From Candidatus Omnitrophota bacterium (lineage in GTDB: Bacteria > Omnitrophota > Gorgyraeia > JABMRG01): DNA of 10,987 bases. The position numbers were made by a program, and so were the translations under genes. Positions within the stretch are counted from its first letter, which is position 1; each line of letters begins with the position of its first letter. The stretch spans positions 1 through 10,987 of the forward strand of contig JABMRG010000097.1 in assembly GCA_013202935.1 (NCBI GenBank). Reading direction: 5' to 3'. The notes beneath the pieces were generated by a model, which made no database searches, had not been told where the DNA came from, and saw nothing but the letters and a program-made list of their open reading frames with translations. Below are positions 1 to 7,274 of this stretch, in pieces.

Positions 1-322
1 GCCTGCAAGCTATTTGCAAGAGAAGGCTGGAGAGGATCGAAAGGGAGTATTCCTTGCGACTATAGGAGAGGAAGCTTATAAGAAAGGCTTTAGCCTGCTA
101 TGTAAGCTAAGAAGCTCAGGTATTGTAACAGCGATAGATTATCAGAAAAAATCCCTTAAGGCGCAGATGAGATATGCTGATAAGATAAATATGAGGCATG
201 TTATTGTATTGGGAGATGATGAGCTAAAAGCAGGATCCTGCCTTATCAGGGACATGAAGGATGGTTCAGAAAAGAAAGTTAAGCTTAACGAGATTGCTTC
301 GGCACTTCGTGCCTCGCAATGA
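1..322 (+). CDS. hisS: Histidyl-tRNA synthetase, C-terminal anticodon-binding domain (5' partial)
   Basis: This is the end of a class II histidyl-tRNA synthetase, which attaches His to tRNA-His in the cytoplasm. Only about 106 residues are in the window; the reading frame enters at base 2 and the catalytic core lies upstream. What is seen is the HGTP anticodon-binding fold: a first strand (GVFLATIGEEA), a helix, the DYQKKSLKAQMRYADK segment and VIVLGDDELKAG, all typical of the HisRS tail. The last ten codons (from Glu at 290 through Gln at 317) and the TGA stop lie inside a palindromic repeat, so the native C-terminus has probably been replaced or extended slightly. aspS follows 15 bases later, and a hisS-aspS pair is a common bacterial arrangement. 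The identification is secure even though the gene is truncated by the window edge. Confidence 0.93.
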   Translation, partial: PASYLQEKAGEDRKGVFLATIGEEAYKKGFSLLCKLRSSGIVTAIDYQKKSLKAQMRYADKINMRHVIVLGDDELKAGSCLIRDMKDGSEKKVKLNEIASALRASQ

Positions 323-324
323 CA
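289..324. repeat. REP-like short palindrome at the 3' end of hisS
   Basis: The stretch reads as an imperfect hairpin: ATTGC (293-297) pairs with GCAAT (316-320), and GGCAC (301-305) pairs with GTGCC (309-313) around a TTC loop, with a small internal loop between the stems. It encodes the last ten residues of HisS (EIASALRASQ) and its stop codon. Read on the minus strand it gives a peptide containing CHCEARSAEAIS. I remember this peptide as a recurrent spurious translation of dispersed palindromic repeats in many bacterial genomes; that is recollection, not a search. Only one clear copy is visible in this window, so the repeat status rests on that recognition and on the symmetry. Confidence 0.6.
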
Positions 325-337
325 AAAGGTATAGGTT

Positions 338-2095
338 ATGTTACGTACACATACATGTGGTGAATTGAGCAAGAAAGATCTAGGCAAAGAGGCAACACTC
401 GCTGGCTGGGTTGCTACGAGACGAGACCATGGAAATCTTATATTTATAGATATACGTGACCGTGAAGGTTTAACACAGATAGTATTTAATCCGGAGGATG
501 ATAAGGCCCTCCACAAGAAGGCCGAAGGCCTAAGGGATGAGTTTGTTATACAGGTAAAGGGAAAAGTAAGAAAGAGGCCTGAAGGCACAATAAATAAGAA
601 GATGCTGACAGGCGAAGTAGAAATAGCTGTTTCAGGGCTCAATATCCTCAACACCTCACAAACGCCGATGTTTGAGATAGCAGATGATGCGGAGCTTTCA
701 GAGGATGTGCGCTATCAGTACCGTTATCTCGATCTTCGCCGGCCTGCAATGCAGAAGAATCTCGTATTGCGCCATAAGGTCTGCAAGATTATGAGGGACT
801 ATCTTGACAAGAAAGGCTTTATTGAGGTAGAGACGCCTATTCTTACAAAATCAACACCTGAAGGAGCGCGTGACTACCTTGTCCCAAGCCGTGTAAACCA
901 AGGTAAGTTCTTTGCGCTTCCGCAGTCCCCGCAACTTTTTAAGCAGCTCTTGATGGTAAGTGGCCTTGATAAGTACTTCCAGATAGCAAAGTGTTTCAGG
1001 GATGAGGACCTGCGTGCAGACCGTCAACCAGAATTTACCCAGCTCGATATTGAGATGTCATTTGTTGAAGAGAAGGATATATTTACCATTATAGAGGGGC
1101 TCCTAAAGATAATATTTAAAGAAGCCCTTGATTATGAGCTAAAGATACCTTTTGATATATTAAGCCATGGTGATGCCATGAACCGCTTTGGTTGCGATAA
1201 ACCAGATAGAAGGTATGCTATGGAGATGGTAGATCTAAGCCAGGATCTTGCGTCTTGTGGATTCAATGTATTTAAGCAGGCCATTGCCTCATCCGGCATT
1301 GTCAAGGGGCTAAATCTCAAAAAGCCTAAAGAGATGCCGAGAAGCAGGATAGATGCGCTGACAGATTATGTAAAGTCTCAAGGATCAGGTGGCCTTGCAT
1401 ATTTTAAGGTTGAGGATAAAGACCTCTCGGGCCCAGTTGCTAAATTTTTCAATGAGGCTGAGAAGAAGCTGATTAAAGAGAAGTTTGAAGCAAGGCCTGG
1501 GGACTATATACTTATCCTTGCAGGTGCGAAAGGGTTAACCAATGAGGTATTAACCAGGCTTCGCAGTAAGCTGGCAGCAGAAGAGGGTTTGATAAAGAAA
1601 GATATCTATGATTTTTTGTGGGTTAGCGATTTTCCTTTATTCAAGTATAATGACGAAGAAAAGCGCTGGGAGTCTGAGCATCATCCGTTTACCTCATTCT
1701 CTGACGAGGATGTGAAGTATTTTGATTCAGACCTGGGCAAGATAAAAGCCCGCTCATACGACCTTGTTTTTAATGGCGCTGAGATAGCAAGTGGCAGCAT
1801 AAGAATACACAGAAAAGATATGCAGGATAAGATATTCAAGACAATAGGCATAGATAAGGAAGAGGCGAAGATGCGGTTTGGGTTCTTAACAGATGCGCTC
1901 TCTTTTGGTGCCCCGCCACATGGAGGCATTGCTATCGGCCTGGATAGGCTTGTTGCCATGCTTTGCGGTTGTGAATCAATAAGAGAGGTAATCGCTTTTC
2001 CAAAGACCCAAAAAGCAATATGTCCATTGACAAAGGCTCCATCAGGCATATCGGACAAGCAGCTTGATGAGCTCGGCCTTGACATAAAAGATTAG
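338..2095 (+). CDS. aspS: Aspartyl-tRNA synthetase, bacterial type, probably non-discriminating
   Basis: Class II synthetase that charges tRNA with Asp, 585 residues, the normal length for the bacterial form. It has an N-terminal OB-fold anticodon-binding domain (about 1-110), motif 1 near FIEVETPILT (161-170), motif 2 FRDEDLRADR (220-229) with the QPEFTQLD extension, an inserted GAD domain (about 290-415, SGPVAKFF) and motif 3 GLDR (534-537). The start ATG follows an AAAGG ribosome site at 325-329. His31 and Gly83 occupy the two positions that, from work on the Pseudomonas aeruginosa enzyme, mark AspRSs that also mischarge tRNA-Asn; discriminating enzymes such as that of E. coli have Leu at the first. 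I infer Asp/Asn dual specificity, which would need a GatCAB amidotransferase elsewhere. The stop TAG shares its last G with the repeat element that follows. Confidence 0.97.
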   Translation: MLRTHTCGELSKKDLGKEATLAGWVATRRDHGNLIFIDIRDREGLTQIVFNPEDDKALHKKAEGLRDEFVIQVKGKVRKRPEGTINKKMLTGEVEIAVSGLNILNTSQTPMFEIADDAELSEDVRYQYRYLDLRRPAMQKNLVLRHKVCKIMRDYLDKKGFIEVETPILTKSTPEGARDYLVPSRVNQGKFFALPQSPQLFKQLLMVSGLDKYFQIAKCFRDEDLRADRQPEFTQLDIEMSFVEEKDIFTIIEGLLKIIFKEALDYELKIPFDILSHGDAMNRFGCDKPDRRYAMEMVDLSQDLASCGFNVFKQAIASSGIVKGLNLKKPKEMPRSRIDALTDYVKSQGSGGLAYFKVEDKDLSGPVAKFFNEAEKKLIKEKFEARPGDYILILAGAKGLTNEVLTRLRSKLAAEEGLIKKDIYDFLWVSDFPLFKYNDEEKRWESEHHPFTSFSDEDVKYFDSDLGKIKARSYDLVFNGAEIASGSIRIHRKDMQDKIFKTIGIDKEEAKMRFGFLTDALSFGAPPHGGIAIGLDRLVAMLCGCESIREVIAFPKTQKAICPLTKAPSGISDKQLDELGLDIKD

Positions 2096-2247
2096 GGAAC
2101 GTTTCACTCGTCCCTAATCTATTTGATAGTAATGAGTTATGGCTGTGACCATTACATTTTTTGATGCTGTTTTCATTAAAAAAAGTGTAATGACGAGTTT
2201 CATAACTTATTACTGCTTAATGGGTTGTGAGCGAGTGAAACGTTCCC
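2095..2247. mobile_element. MITE-like palindromic element, copy A
   Basis: This 153-bp element fills the aspS-lipoprotein gap. Its ends are a perfect 16-bp inverted repeat: GGGAACGTTTCACTCG at 2095-2110 and its exact complement at 2232-2247. Inside is a second inverted repeat. CATTACATTTTTT (2150-2162) pairs with AAAAAGTGTAATG (2180-2192) in 13 positions with one G-T pair, and AATGAGTTATG (2131-2141) pairs imperfectly with CATAACTTATT (2201-2211). Within each half, GTAAT...ATTAC can also fold alone, so alternative cruciform or cloverleaf shapes are possible. It carries no gene. A second copy lies in opposite orientation at 8661-8814: the 26 bases at 2131-2156 match the complement of 8753-8778 at 24 positions. 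No clear target duplication is visible; TA precedes GGG at this end in both copies. The sequence supports a repeated element; mobility by a transposase acting in trans is inferred. Confidence 0.8.
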
Positions 2248-2252
2248 AAAAG

Positions 2253-2262
2253 AAGGAGGAGG
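2253..2262 (+). promoter_or_regulatory. Strong ribosome-binding site fixing the lipoprotein start
   Basis: AAGGAGGAGG is a near-perfect Shine-Dalgarno sequence just before ATG at 2265. It begins six bases after the end of repeat copy A. It decides in favour of this start over the in-frame TTG 126 bases upstream, which would translate the repeat element. Confidence 0.85.
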
Positions 2263-2264
2263 AT

Positions 2265-2924
2265 ATGAGAAGGATTGTATTTTTGGTACTAATAGGTATT
2301 GTGTCAATTTCGCTGGCAGGTTGCGTGACAGCGAAGAAGGTTGTGAGGGAGAGGGTTGACCAGGAGCCATCTGGAAATCAGGGTTACCTTTCAGGGGATG
2401 CGCCGGTTGAATATACTGATAGAGCAACAACAAGGGAGTATATAGATATACAGATTGAGGTTCCAACATGGCAGGAGTTTAAGAAGAGCCTTCCCAAGCG
2501 AGCAGAAGGCACAGAAAAAGGAGATGCCAAGAGAGAACGGACAGAGGATAGAGCGGCAGCAGGAAACCGAGGCTATATGACGAGCGGCGGTGTTGAGGAT
2601 GAGATTACATATAGCCGCGAGAGAGAACCTGAGCCGGCTGTCTCTAGAAGGCCGGAACCGAGTGTATATGAGTATGAAGAAGACTTTATAATAGATGAGC
2701 CGCTATTTGAAGAAGAGGCCCTGGCACCTGTTTATGCAGAATATACAGTAAAGGATGGAGACACGCTCTCTCATATAGCGAAGCGTTTTTATGGTAAGGC
2801 GCATAAATGGACACTTATTTATGAGGCAAATTCAGACAAGATAAAAGACCCTGCCAGGATAAAGCCAGGCACTGTAATAAGGATTCCGGATCTTGGCGAG
2901 ATAGAGTCGCAATATATAAAATAA
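2265..2924 (+). CDS. LysM-domain lipoprotein
   Basis: A 219-residue exported lipoprotein. MRRIVFLVLIGIVSISLAGC is a type II signal peptide with lipobox LAGC and Cys20 as the lipidated residue. The middle (about 21-155) is charged, low in complexity and probably unstructured; it contains two copies of a short motif, GNQGYLSG (38-44 region) and GNRGYMTSG (100-107 region). The C-terminus (about 159-208, YTVKDGDTLSHIAKRFYG to PGTVIRIP) is a single LysM domain, which binds peptidoglycan glycan strands. It therefore probably tethers a membrane to the cell wall. The start is set by the strong ribosome site and the signal peptide. Its stop TAA overlaps the next ATG by one base (TAATG), which suggests coupled translation with phoH. 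No catalytic domain is visible, and the exact role is unknown. Confidence 0.87.
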   Translation: MRRIVFLVLIGIVSISLAGCVTAKKVVRERVDQEPSGNQGYLSGDAPVEYTDRATTREYIDIQIEVPTWQEFKKSLPKRAEGTEKGDAKRERTEDRAAAGNRGYMTSGGVEDEITYSREREPEPAVSRRPEPSVYEYEEDFIIDEPLFEEEALAPVYAEYTVKDGDTLSHIAKRFYGKAHKWTLIYEANSDKIKDPARIKPGTVIRIPDLGEIESQYIK

Positions 2925-3877
2925 TGGATAAGACCTTTAAGCTGCACAATGACGAAGAAGCGCGACTGCTTTTTGGAAACCATGACGAGCATATAAGGAC
3001 AATTGAAAAGGCCTGTGGCGTAAAGATAGTAGCCCGTGCTGAAAACCTTACCATAACCGGTAATGAGAAAGCGGCCGAAAAAGCAAGCCACGTTTTTGAA
3101 CAGTTACTAGGGTCTGTCCGCTCAGGCAAAGGTGTAAGAGGTGCGGAGATCGAGTATTTTATAAAGACGCTATCTGGCGATGAATCGCTTGAGTTGGATG
3201 ACTTATATGGAGAGAGGATAGAGGTTCCATCCAAAAAGCTCTTTGTTGCCCCAAAGACTAAAGGGCAGAAAGAGTATGTTGATGCCATAAGAAAACATGA
3301 TATCGTGATCGGCATAGGCCCAGCAGGAACAGGAAAGACATACCTTGCTATGGCGATGGCGGTTTCTGCGCTTAGAAGAAATGAGGTAAGTAGAATTATC
3401 CTTACCCGCCCTGCTGTTGAGGCAGGGGAGAGTCTGGGGTTTTTGCCAGGGGATCTCTATGACAAGGTAAGCCCATACCTCAGGCCATTATATGATGCGC
3501 TCTATGAGATGATGGAGGCTGACAGGATACACAAGTTTCTTGAAAGCGGTGTTATAGAGGTAGCTCCTTTGGCATACATGCGCGGAAGAACTTTAAACGA
3601 CTCATTTATTATTATGGATGAGGCACAGAATACGACGCCTGAGCAGATGAAGATGTTCTTAACCCGTTTGGGTTTTGATTCAAAGACAGTTATTACTGGT
3701 GATATCACACAGAGTGACTTGCCGGGTGGAAAAGCAAGAGGCCTTATGGGGATAAAGGATATACTCAAGAATATTGATGGAATAAAGGTGATCTCACTTA
3801 CAGGGCATGATGTAGTCAGGCATGAGCTTGTGCAGCGTATTATTCAGGCATATGAGAACCTGGAGTCTAAGAAATGA
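2924..3877 (+). CDS. PhoH-family ATPase (PhoH-like / YbeZ)
   Basis: A 317-residue cytoplasmic P-loop protein of the PhoH/YbeZ family, RNA-associated ATPases that act with the endoribonuclease YbeY in rRNA maturation and RNA quality control. Residues about 1-75 resemble the small KH-like N-terminal RNA-binding region of the family (VKIVARAENLTITGNEKAAEKA). Walker A is GPAGTGKT at 132-139, Walker B is IIMDEAQN with Asp232-Glu233, and the sensor region VITGDITQSDLP follows. Length and motif order are normal. It begins on the last base of the lipoprotein stop and overlaps the next gene by 4 bases (ATGA). ybeY two genes downstream fits the well-known phoH-ybeY partnership. The family call is very secure; function is inferred from E. 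coli YbeZ. Confidence 0.95.
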   Translation: MDKTFKLHNDEEARLLFGNHDEHIRTIEKACGVKIVARAENLTITGNEKAAEKASHVFEQLLGSVRSGKGVRGAEIEYFIKTLSGDESLELDDLYGERIEVPSKKLFVAPKTKGQKEYVDAIRKHDIVIGIGPAGTGKTYLAMAMAVSALRRNEVSRIILTRPAVEAGESLGFLPGDLYDKVSPYLRPLYDALYEMMEADRIHKFLESGVIEVAPLAYMRGRTLNDSFIIMDEAQNTTPEQMKMFLTRLGFDSKTVITGDITQSDLPGGKARGLMGIKDILKNIDGIKVISLTGHDVVRHELVQRIIQAYENLESKK

Positions 3878-6150
3878 GCCCTTTAATCAAGAAGACATTA
3901 TTCAGGATGAAAAAGCTGCAGAGGCCGCTAAGGACCGATGAGGAAAGAAAGAAGCATCTTATCACAAAAGGCGTGCGAAGGGGTGCAATAGCTACGCTTA
4001 TAAGCCTTATGATTATAGGCGTTATCTATTCTGGCAAGCTTCCAATAAGGACAATTCTTAATGAAGGCGATATTGCTATAACTGACATATATGCGCCTTT
4101 TGATTTCAGTTACAACTCCGGCATAGACCAGGAGAGCACACAGGCTAAACAGGATTCTGCTGCAGAAGGTGTCTTGGATATCTACGAGGTAGATACAGGA
4201 CCCCTTGAAAAGGCAAAGGCAGCTGCTGTAGCATTTTTTGACAGGTTAATATCAGCTAAGGAAGCCATTACGGAAATTACTGACGATTACCTGAACAACC
4301 TGGAGAAAGAGATAGGGCTTGCTGTTACTACAGGAGATATCAGGGTATTGTTAGATTATCCTGATATAGATTCATTAAAGGCCAAGACATTGAACATATT
4401 AGAGAAGATATATTTTAAATATATAATATCTGATGAAACTAAAAAAAGTATTATCGATTCTGGCAAGAGTGAGATTTCGATATATCAAGGGCCGAGAAAA
4501 GAGATAATAACCGAGAGCCTAGACGGGCTTTATAATGCAAAAGATCCCAGCAAGATCATAAAACCTTCCTTAATAAAATACGAAATAGAAGATAATAAGA
4601 TAAAGGCCGCACTTAATAAAGCCTTATCAGGTTGGGTAGAACCAAATCTTTTGTTCAGTTCAGATAAGACAGAGTCCGCAAAGAAGGAAGCAGTCTTGTC
4701 AATTGAGCCTATCTACATAGCATCTGAAAGGTCAGAAGGCGAGACGGTTATCAGGAAGGGCCAGCGTGTTACAAAAGACCATATTATACAACTTGATGAG
4801 ATTAGCAGGTCTCAGGTCCAGACTGATACATATTCACAGCTCTCCGGTATTCTTGTAATTGTATCTCTTTTGGTATTTCTTATGTTTATATACCTGAAGT
4901 TTTTCGAGCCTAAGGTATTCAGCCAGGACAAACTCCTGTTTCTAATAGGTATACTTATTTTTCTTGTTGCAGTATCTGCGCGCATTATCGTATCATCACC
5001 GCTTCCCAGTTACTTTATTCCTGTTGCATCTATATCCATGCTGCTTACGCTGCTTGTAGGCGGAAACGTTGCAGCGATAGTCGTTATAGCGGCAGCTGTA
5101 GTAGTAGCTCTTATCGCTGGAGCCAAGTTTAATATATTCCTTGTTTCCATGGTTGGTGGTATCTCAGCGATATGCACAATATATAAGGCAAGGAAGCGCA
5201 ACCAGATTATAAGATCCGGCCTGTACGTAGGAGTGCTGAATTTTATCACCATCTGCGCAATGGGCATAATATCGAATTTTGAGCTTTCTATATTTATAAA
5301 AGAGGGTTTATGGGGTATTGGAAGCGGCCTTACGGCAGCTGCAATTACAATGCTTCTTCTTCCAGCCATCGAATCACTATTTAAGATTACAACAGACATT
5401 AAACTCCTTGAATTATCGGACTTAAACCACCCGCTCTTAAAAGAGATGGTGACCAATGCTACCGGGACATACCACCATAGTATGGTAGTAGGCAACCTCG
5501 CAGAGGCAGCAGCAGATGCCATAGGGGCAAATCCATTGCTTGCTCGTGTCGGATCTTACTATCACGATATAGGAAAGATTGCCAAGTCAGAATATTTTGC
5601 TGAAAACAAGCAGGTCCCATCAGATCTGCATGAGAAACTGTCTCCGTCGATGAGTTCACTCATTATTACAAACCATGTAAAAGACGCGGTAGAACTGGCA
5701 GAGAAGCACAGCCTGGGAAATGTCATCAAGGATATTATTGAGCAACACCATGGCACTGGGCTTGTTACATACTTTTTCCACCAGGCGGTTGAGAAGACCC
5801 AGGATACAGAGCCGGTAAGCGAAGAGGCATTTCGGTATCCAGGCCCAAAACCCCAGACAAAAGAGTCTGCCATTGTAATGCTTGCTGATTCTGTTGAGGC
5901 AACATCACGAGTATTGCAGAATCCAACACCTCAGCGGTTAAAAGAGTTAGTGCGAAAGATCATAAATAATAAATTTATAGACAGGCAACTGGATGAATGC
6001 GAGCTAACCTTGAAGGATATCAGCAAGATTTCCGATAGTTTTGTCAAGATACTCACAGGGATATACCACTCGCGTATTGAATACCCCAGCAAAACTACTG
6101 CTAAGCATGGAAATAATAATAGCAAACGAGCAAAGAGAGGCAAGGCTTAA
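3874..6150 (+). CDS. pgpH: 7TM-HD family phosphodiesterase, PgpH type (probable c-di-AMP hydrolase)
   Basis: A 758-residue membrane protein. There is one membrane helix at about 37-54, then an extracytoplasmic 7TMR-HDED domain to about 320 (including GETVIRKGQRVT at 289-300), a multi-helix membrane region at about 322-505, and a cytoplasmic HD phosphohydrolase domain. The metal-site residues are all present: His534-His535 (TYHHS), His564-Asp565 (YYHDIGK), His601 (NHVKD), His625-His626 (EQHHGT) and Asp672 (LADSVEA). In Listeria, PgpH of this architecture hydrolyses cyclic di-AMP to pApA, so that is the likely reaction here; no cyclase is in the window. The C-terminus is a basic tail (KTTAKHGNNNSKRAKRGKA) whose codons overlap the start of ybeY by 44 bases. 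The phoH-pgpH-ybeY order is common in bacteria. Confident in family, less so in the exact nucleotide. Confidence 0.94.
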   Translation: MSPLIKKTLFRMKKLQRPLRTDEERKKHLITKGVRRGAIATLISLMIIGVIYSGKLPIRTILNEGDIAITDIYAPFDFSYNSGIDQESTQAKQDSAAEGVLDIYEVDTGPLEKAKAAAVAFFDRLISAKEAITEITDDYLNNLEKEIGLAVTTGDIRVLLDYPDIDSLKAKTLNILEKIYFKYIISDETKKSIIDSGKSEISIYQGPRKEIITESLDGLYNAKDPSKIIKPSLIKYEIEDNKIKAALNKALSGWVEPNLLFSSDKTESAKKEAVLSIEPIYIASERSEGETVIRKGQRVTKDHIIQLDEISRSQVQTDTYSQLSGILVIVSLLVFLMFIYLKFFEPKVFSQDKLLFLIGILIFLVAVSARIIVSSPLPSYFIPVASISMLLTLLVGGNVAAIVVIAAAVVVALIAGAKFNIFLVSMVGGISAICTIYKARKRNQIIRSGLYVGVLNFITICAMGIISNFELSIFIKEGLWGIGSGLTAAAITMLLLPAIESLFKITTDIKLLELSDLNHPLLKEMVTNATGTYHHSMVVGNLAEAAADAIGANPLLARVGSYYHDIGKIAKSEYFAENKQVPSDLHEKLSPSMSSLIITNHVKDAVELAEKHSLGNVIKDIIEQHHGTGLVTYFFHQAVEKTQDTEPVSEEAFRYPGPKPQTKESAIVMLADSVEATSRVLQNPTPQRLKELVRKIINNKFIDRQLDECELTLKDISKISDSFVKILTGIYHSRIEYPSKTTAKHGNNNSKRAKRGKA

Positions 6151-6538
6151 CCTAAAAGAGGTAAAGGCCACTGCAAAAAATATCGCTGGTATACTAAAGC
6201 TGCCACCTGAGAGCATGCTTAGTATAACCTTTGTAAGCAAATATAAGATAAGAAGGCTCAACAAGAGGTATTTTGATAAGAGCGCTTTTACAGATGTAAT
6301 TGCTCTTGGCTATAGAGGCAGGACGTTTAAGGGGGCAAGAGACCTTTATCTAGGTGATATAATTATTGCTCCTTTGGTAGCAAAGGAAAATGCCAGGGCC
6401 TATAAGAATAGTTTTTCTTCAGAATTAAACTTATGCATAACGCATGGGATATTGCATCTTTTAGGATTCAGTGATAAGAGTAGCAAAGAGAAAGAGAAGA
6501 TGCGCAAAAAGGAAGAGCAGGCATTAAAAAGACTATGA
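6107..6538 (+). CDS. ybeY: YbeY-family endoribonuclease / rRNA maturation factor, divergent active site
   Basis: A 143-residue protein with the YbeY fold order: MEIIIANEQRE start, IRRLNKRYFDKSAFTDV (48-64), LGDIIIA (82-88) and HGILHLLG (113-120). YbeY acts on 16S rRNA 3'-end maturation and ribosome quality control together with PhoH/YbeZ and Era. The ATG at 6107 is chosen because the upstream in-frame extension lies deep in pgpH and does not resemble YbeY; no strong ribosome site is visible, so translation may depend on pgpH. Two usually conserved residues differ. The zinc motif HGxLHLxGxDH reads HGILHLLGFSDK, so Asp123 replaces the third His. The Arg equivalent to E. coli Arg59 is Phe56. TDVLSFP is TDVIALG. 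I recall similar GxxDK versions in Bacteroidota, so this may be a genuine alternative form rather than decay. Confidence 0.88.
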   Translation: MEIIIANEQREARLNLKEVKATAKNIAGILKLPPESMLSITFVSKYKIRRLNKRYFDKSAFTDVIALGYRGRTFKGARDLYLGDIIIAPLVAKENARAYKNSFSSELNLCITHGILHLLGFSDKSSKEKEKMRKKEEQALKRL

Positions 6539-7257
6539 ACCAGCAGAAGGCCAAGGTGCATACTATTATAGATAGTTTTAACGCAGCTATAGAAGGTTTT
6601 CTATATGTTATAAAGACTCAGAGGAATATGCGTATCCACTTTCTGCTCGCTGTGCTTGTGCTGCTTTTAGGTATCTATCTAAACTTTACAAGGATGGAGC
6701 TGATAGCATTATCTCTGATCTGTGGAATGGTATTAATATCTGAGATGTTCAACACAGCCATGGAGATTATGCTAAATTATGTTGAGGCATCCCATGCGCG
6801 CTGGGTTAGGCGGGTTAAGGATATTTCAGCTGGCGCAGTTTTAATCGCATCAATTTGTGCGGTTATTATCGGGTATCTTCTCTTCTTCAAAAATAATGTA
6901 TTATATCAGCTATTTAATTACCAACTACTTAAGGTGAGTCAATCGGACTGGCATATATCATTTATTATTCTAATTGTCGTTATAAGTCTTGTTATAATGG
7001 GCAAGACGATTTTTCGTAAAGGGACCCCATTAAGGGGAGGTATGCCGAGTGGGCATTCTGCTGTTGCGTTCTCGGTATGGATGCTGGTTGCATTAATTTC
7101 GCATAATACATTACTGATATTTATAGTATTTATACTTGCTCTTCTGGTCGCGCAGAGCAGGATAGCACGGCACTACCATACAGCAGTTGAGGTGATAGCA
7201 GGCAGTGCTATAGGCATATTGGCAACAGTTGTGATATACCGTTTATTAGCTGGATAA
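6535..7257 (+). CDS. Fused DgkA-type lipid kinase and PAP2 phosphatase
   Basis: A 240-residue integral membrane protein with two enzymatic modules. Residues about 8-118 are a DgkA-family kinase: three hydrophobic helices, catalytic-type Glu70 in EMFNTAMEIM, and VKDISAGAVL (94-103). Gram-positive members of this family phosphorylate undecaprenol. Residues about 140-240 form a PAP2 acid phosphatase with PSGH (171-174) and SRIARHYHTAVEV (208-220), including His174 and His215. The Asp that normally follows in the third motif is Glu219. The first PAP2 motif is reduced to basic residues in GKTIFRKGTPLRGG. The likely joint role is to interconvert undecaprenol, its phosphate and its diphosphate, which supplies the carrier for cell-wall synthesis. 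The start overlaps the ybeY stop by 4 bases (ATGA). The fusion is read directly; substrate is inferred from the families. Confidence 0.9.
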   Translation: MNQQKAKVHTIIDSFNAAIEGFLYVIKTQRNMRIHFLLAVLVLLLGIYLNFTRMELIALSLICGMVLISEMFNTAMEIMLNYVEASHARWVRRVKDISAGAVLIASICAVIIGYLLFFKNNVLYQLFNYQLLKVSQSDWHISFIILIVVISLVIMGKTIFRKGTPLRGGMPSGHSAVAFSVWMLVALISHNTLLIFIVFILALLVAQSRIARHYHTAVEVIAGSAIGILATVVIYRLLAG

Positions 7258-7274
7258 AGGATAAGGAAAAAGAG

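Noticed and set aside
142..654. A long minus-strand open frame of about 170 codons across hisS and aspS
   Set aside because: It lies opposite two clearly real genes and has no recognisable domain; it includes the false repeat peptide CHCEARSAEAIS.
2161..2191. Possible promoter inside copy A: TTGATG (2161-2166) and TGTAAT (2186-2191)
   Set aside because: The spacing is 19 bases, the -35 match is weak, and TGTAAT is simply part of the conserved palindrome. Not enough to call a promoter.
2091..2251. Target-site duplication around the repeat elements
   Set aside because: Flanks of copy A (TTA / AAA) and copy B (GGT / TAT) do not match. Only a shared TA before one end is seen, so no duplication is claimed.
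2139..2264. An in-frame upstream extension of the lipoprotein gene starting from TTG at 2139
   Set aside because: It translates the repeat element, and the real start at 2265 has a strong ribosome site and opens directly with a lipoprotein signal peptide.
5010..5873. Several minus-strand open frames opposite pgpH
   Set aside because: They are shadows of the coding frame: the + strand product has complete conserved domains throughout, and the minus-strand products resemble nothing.
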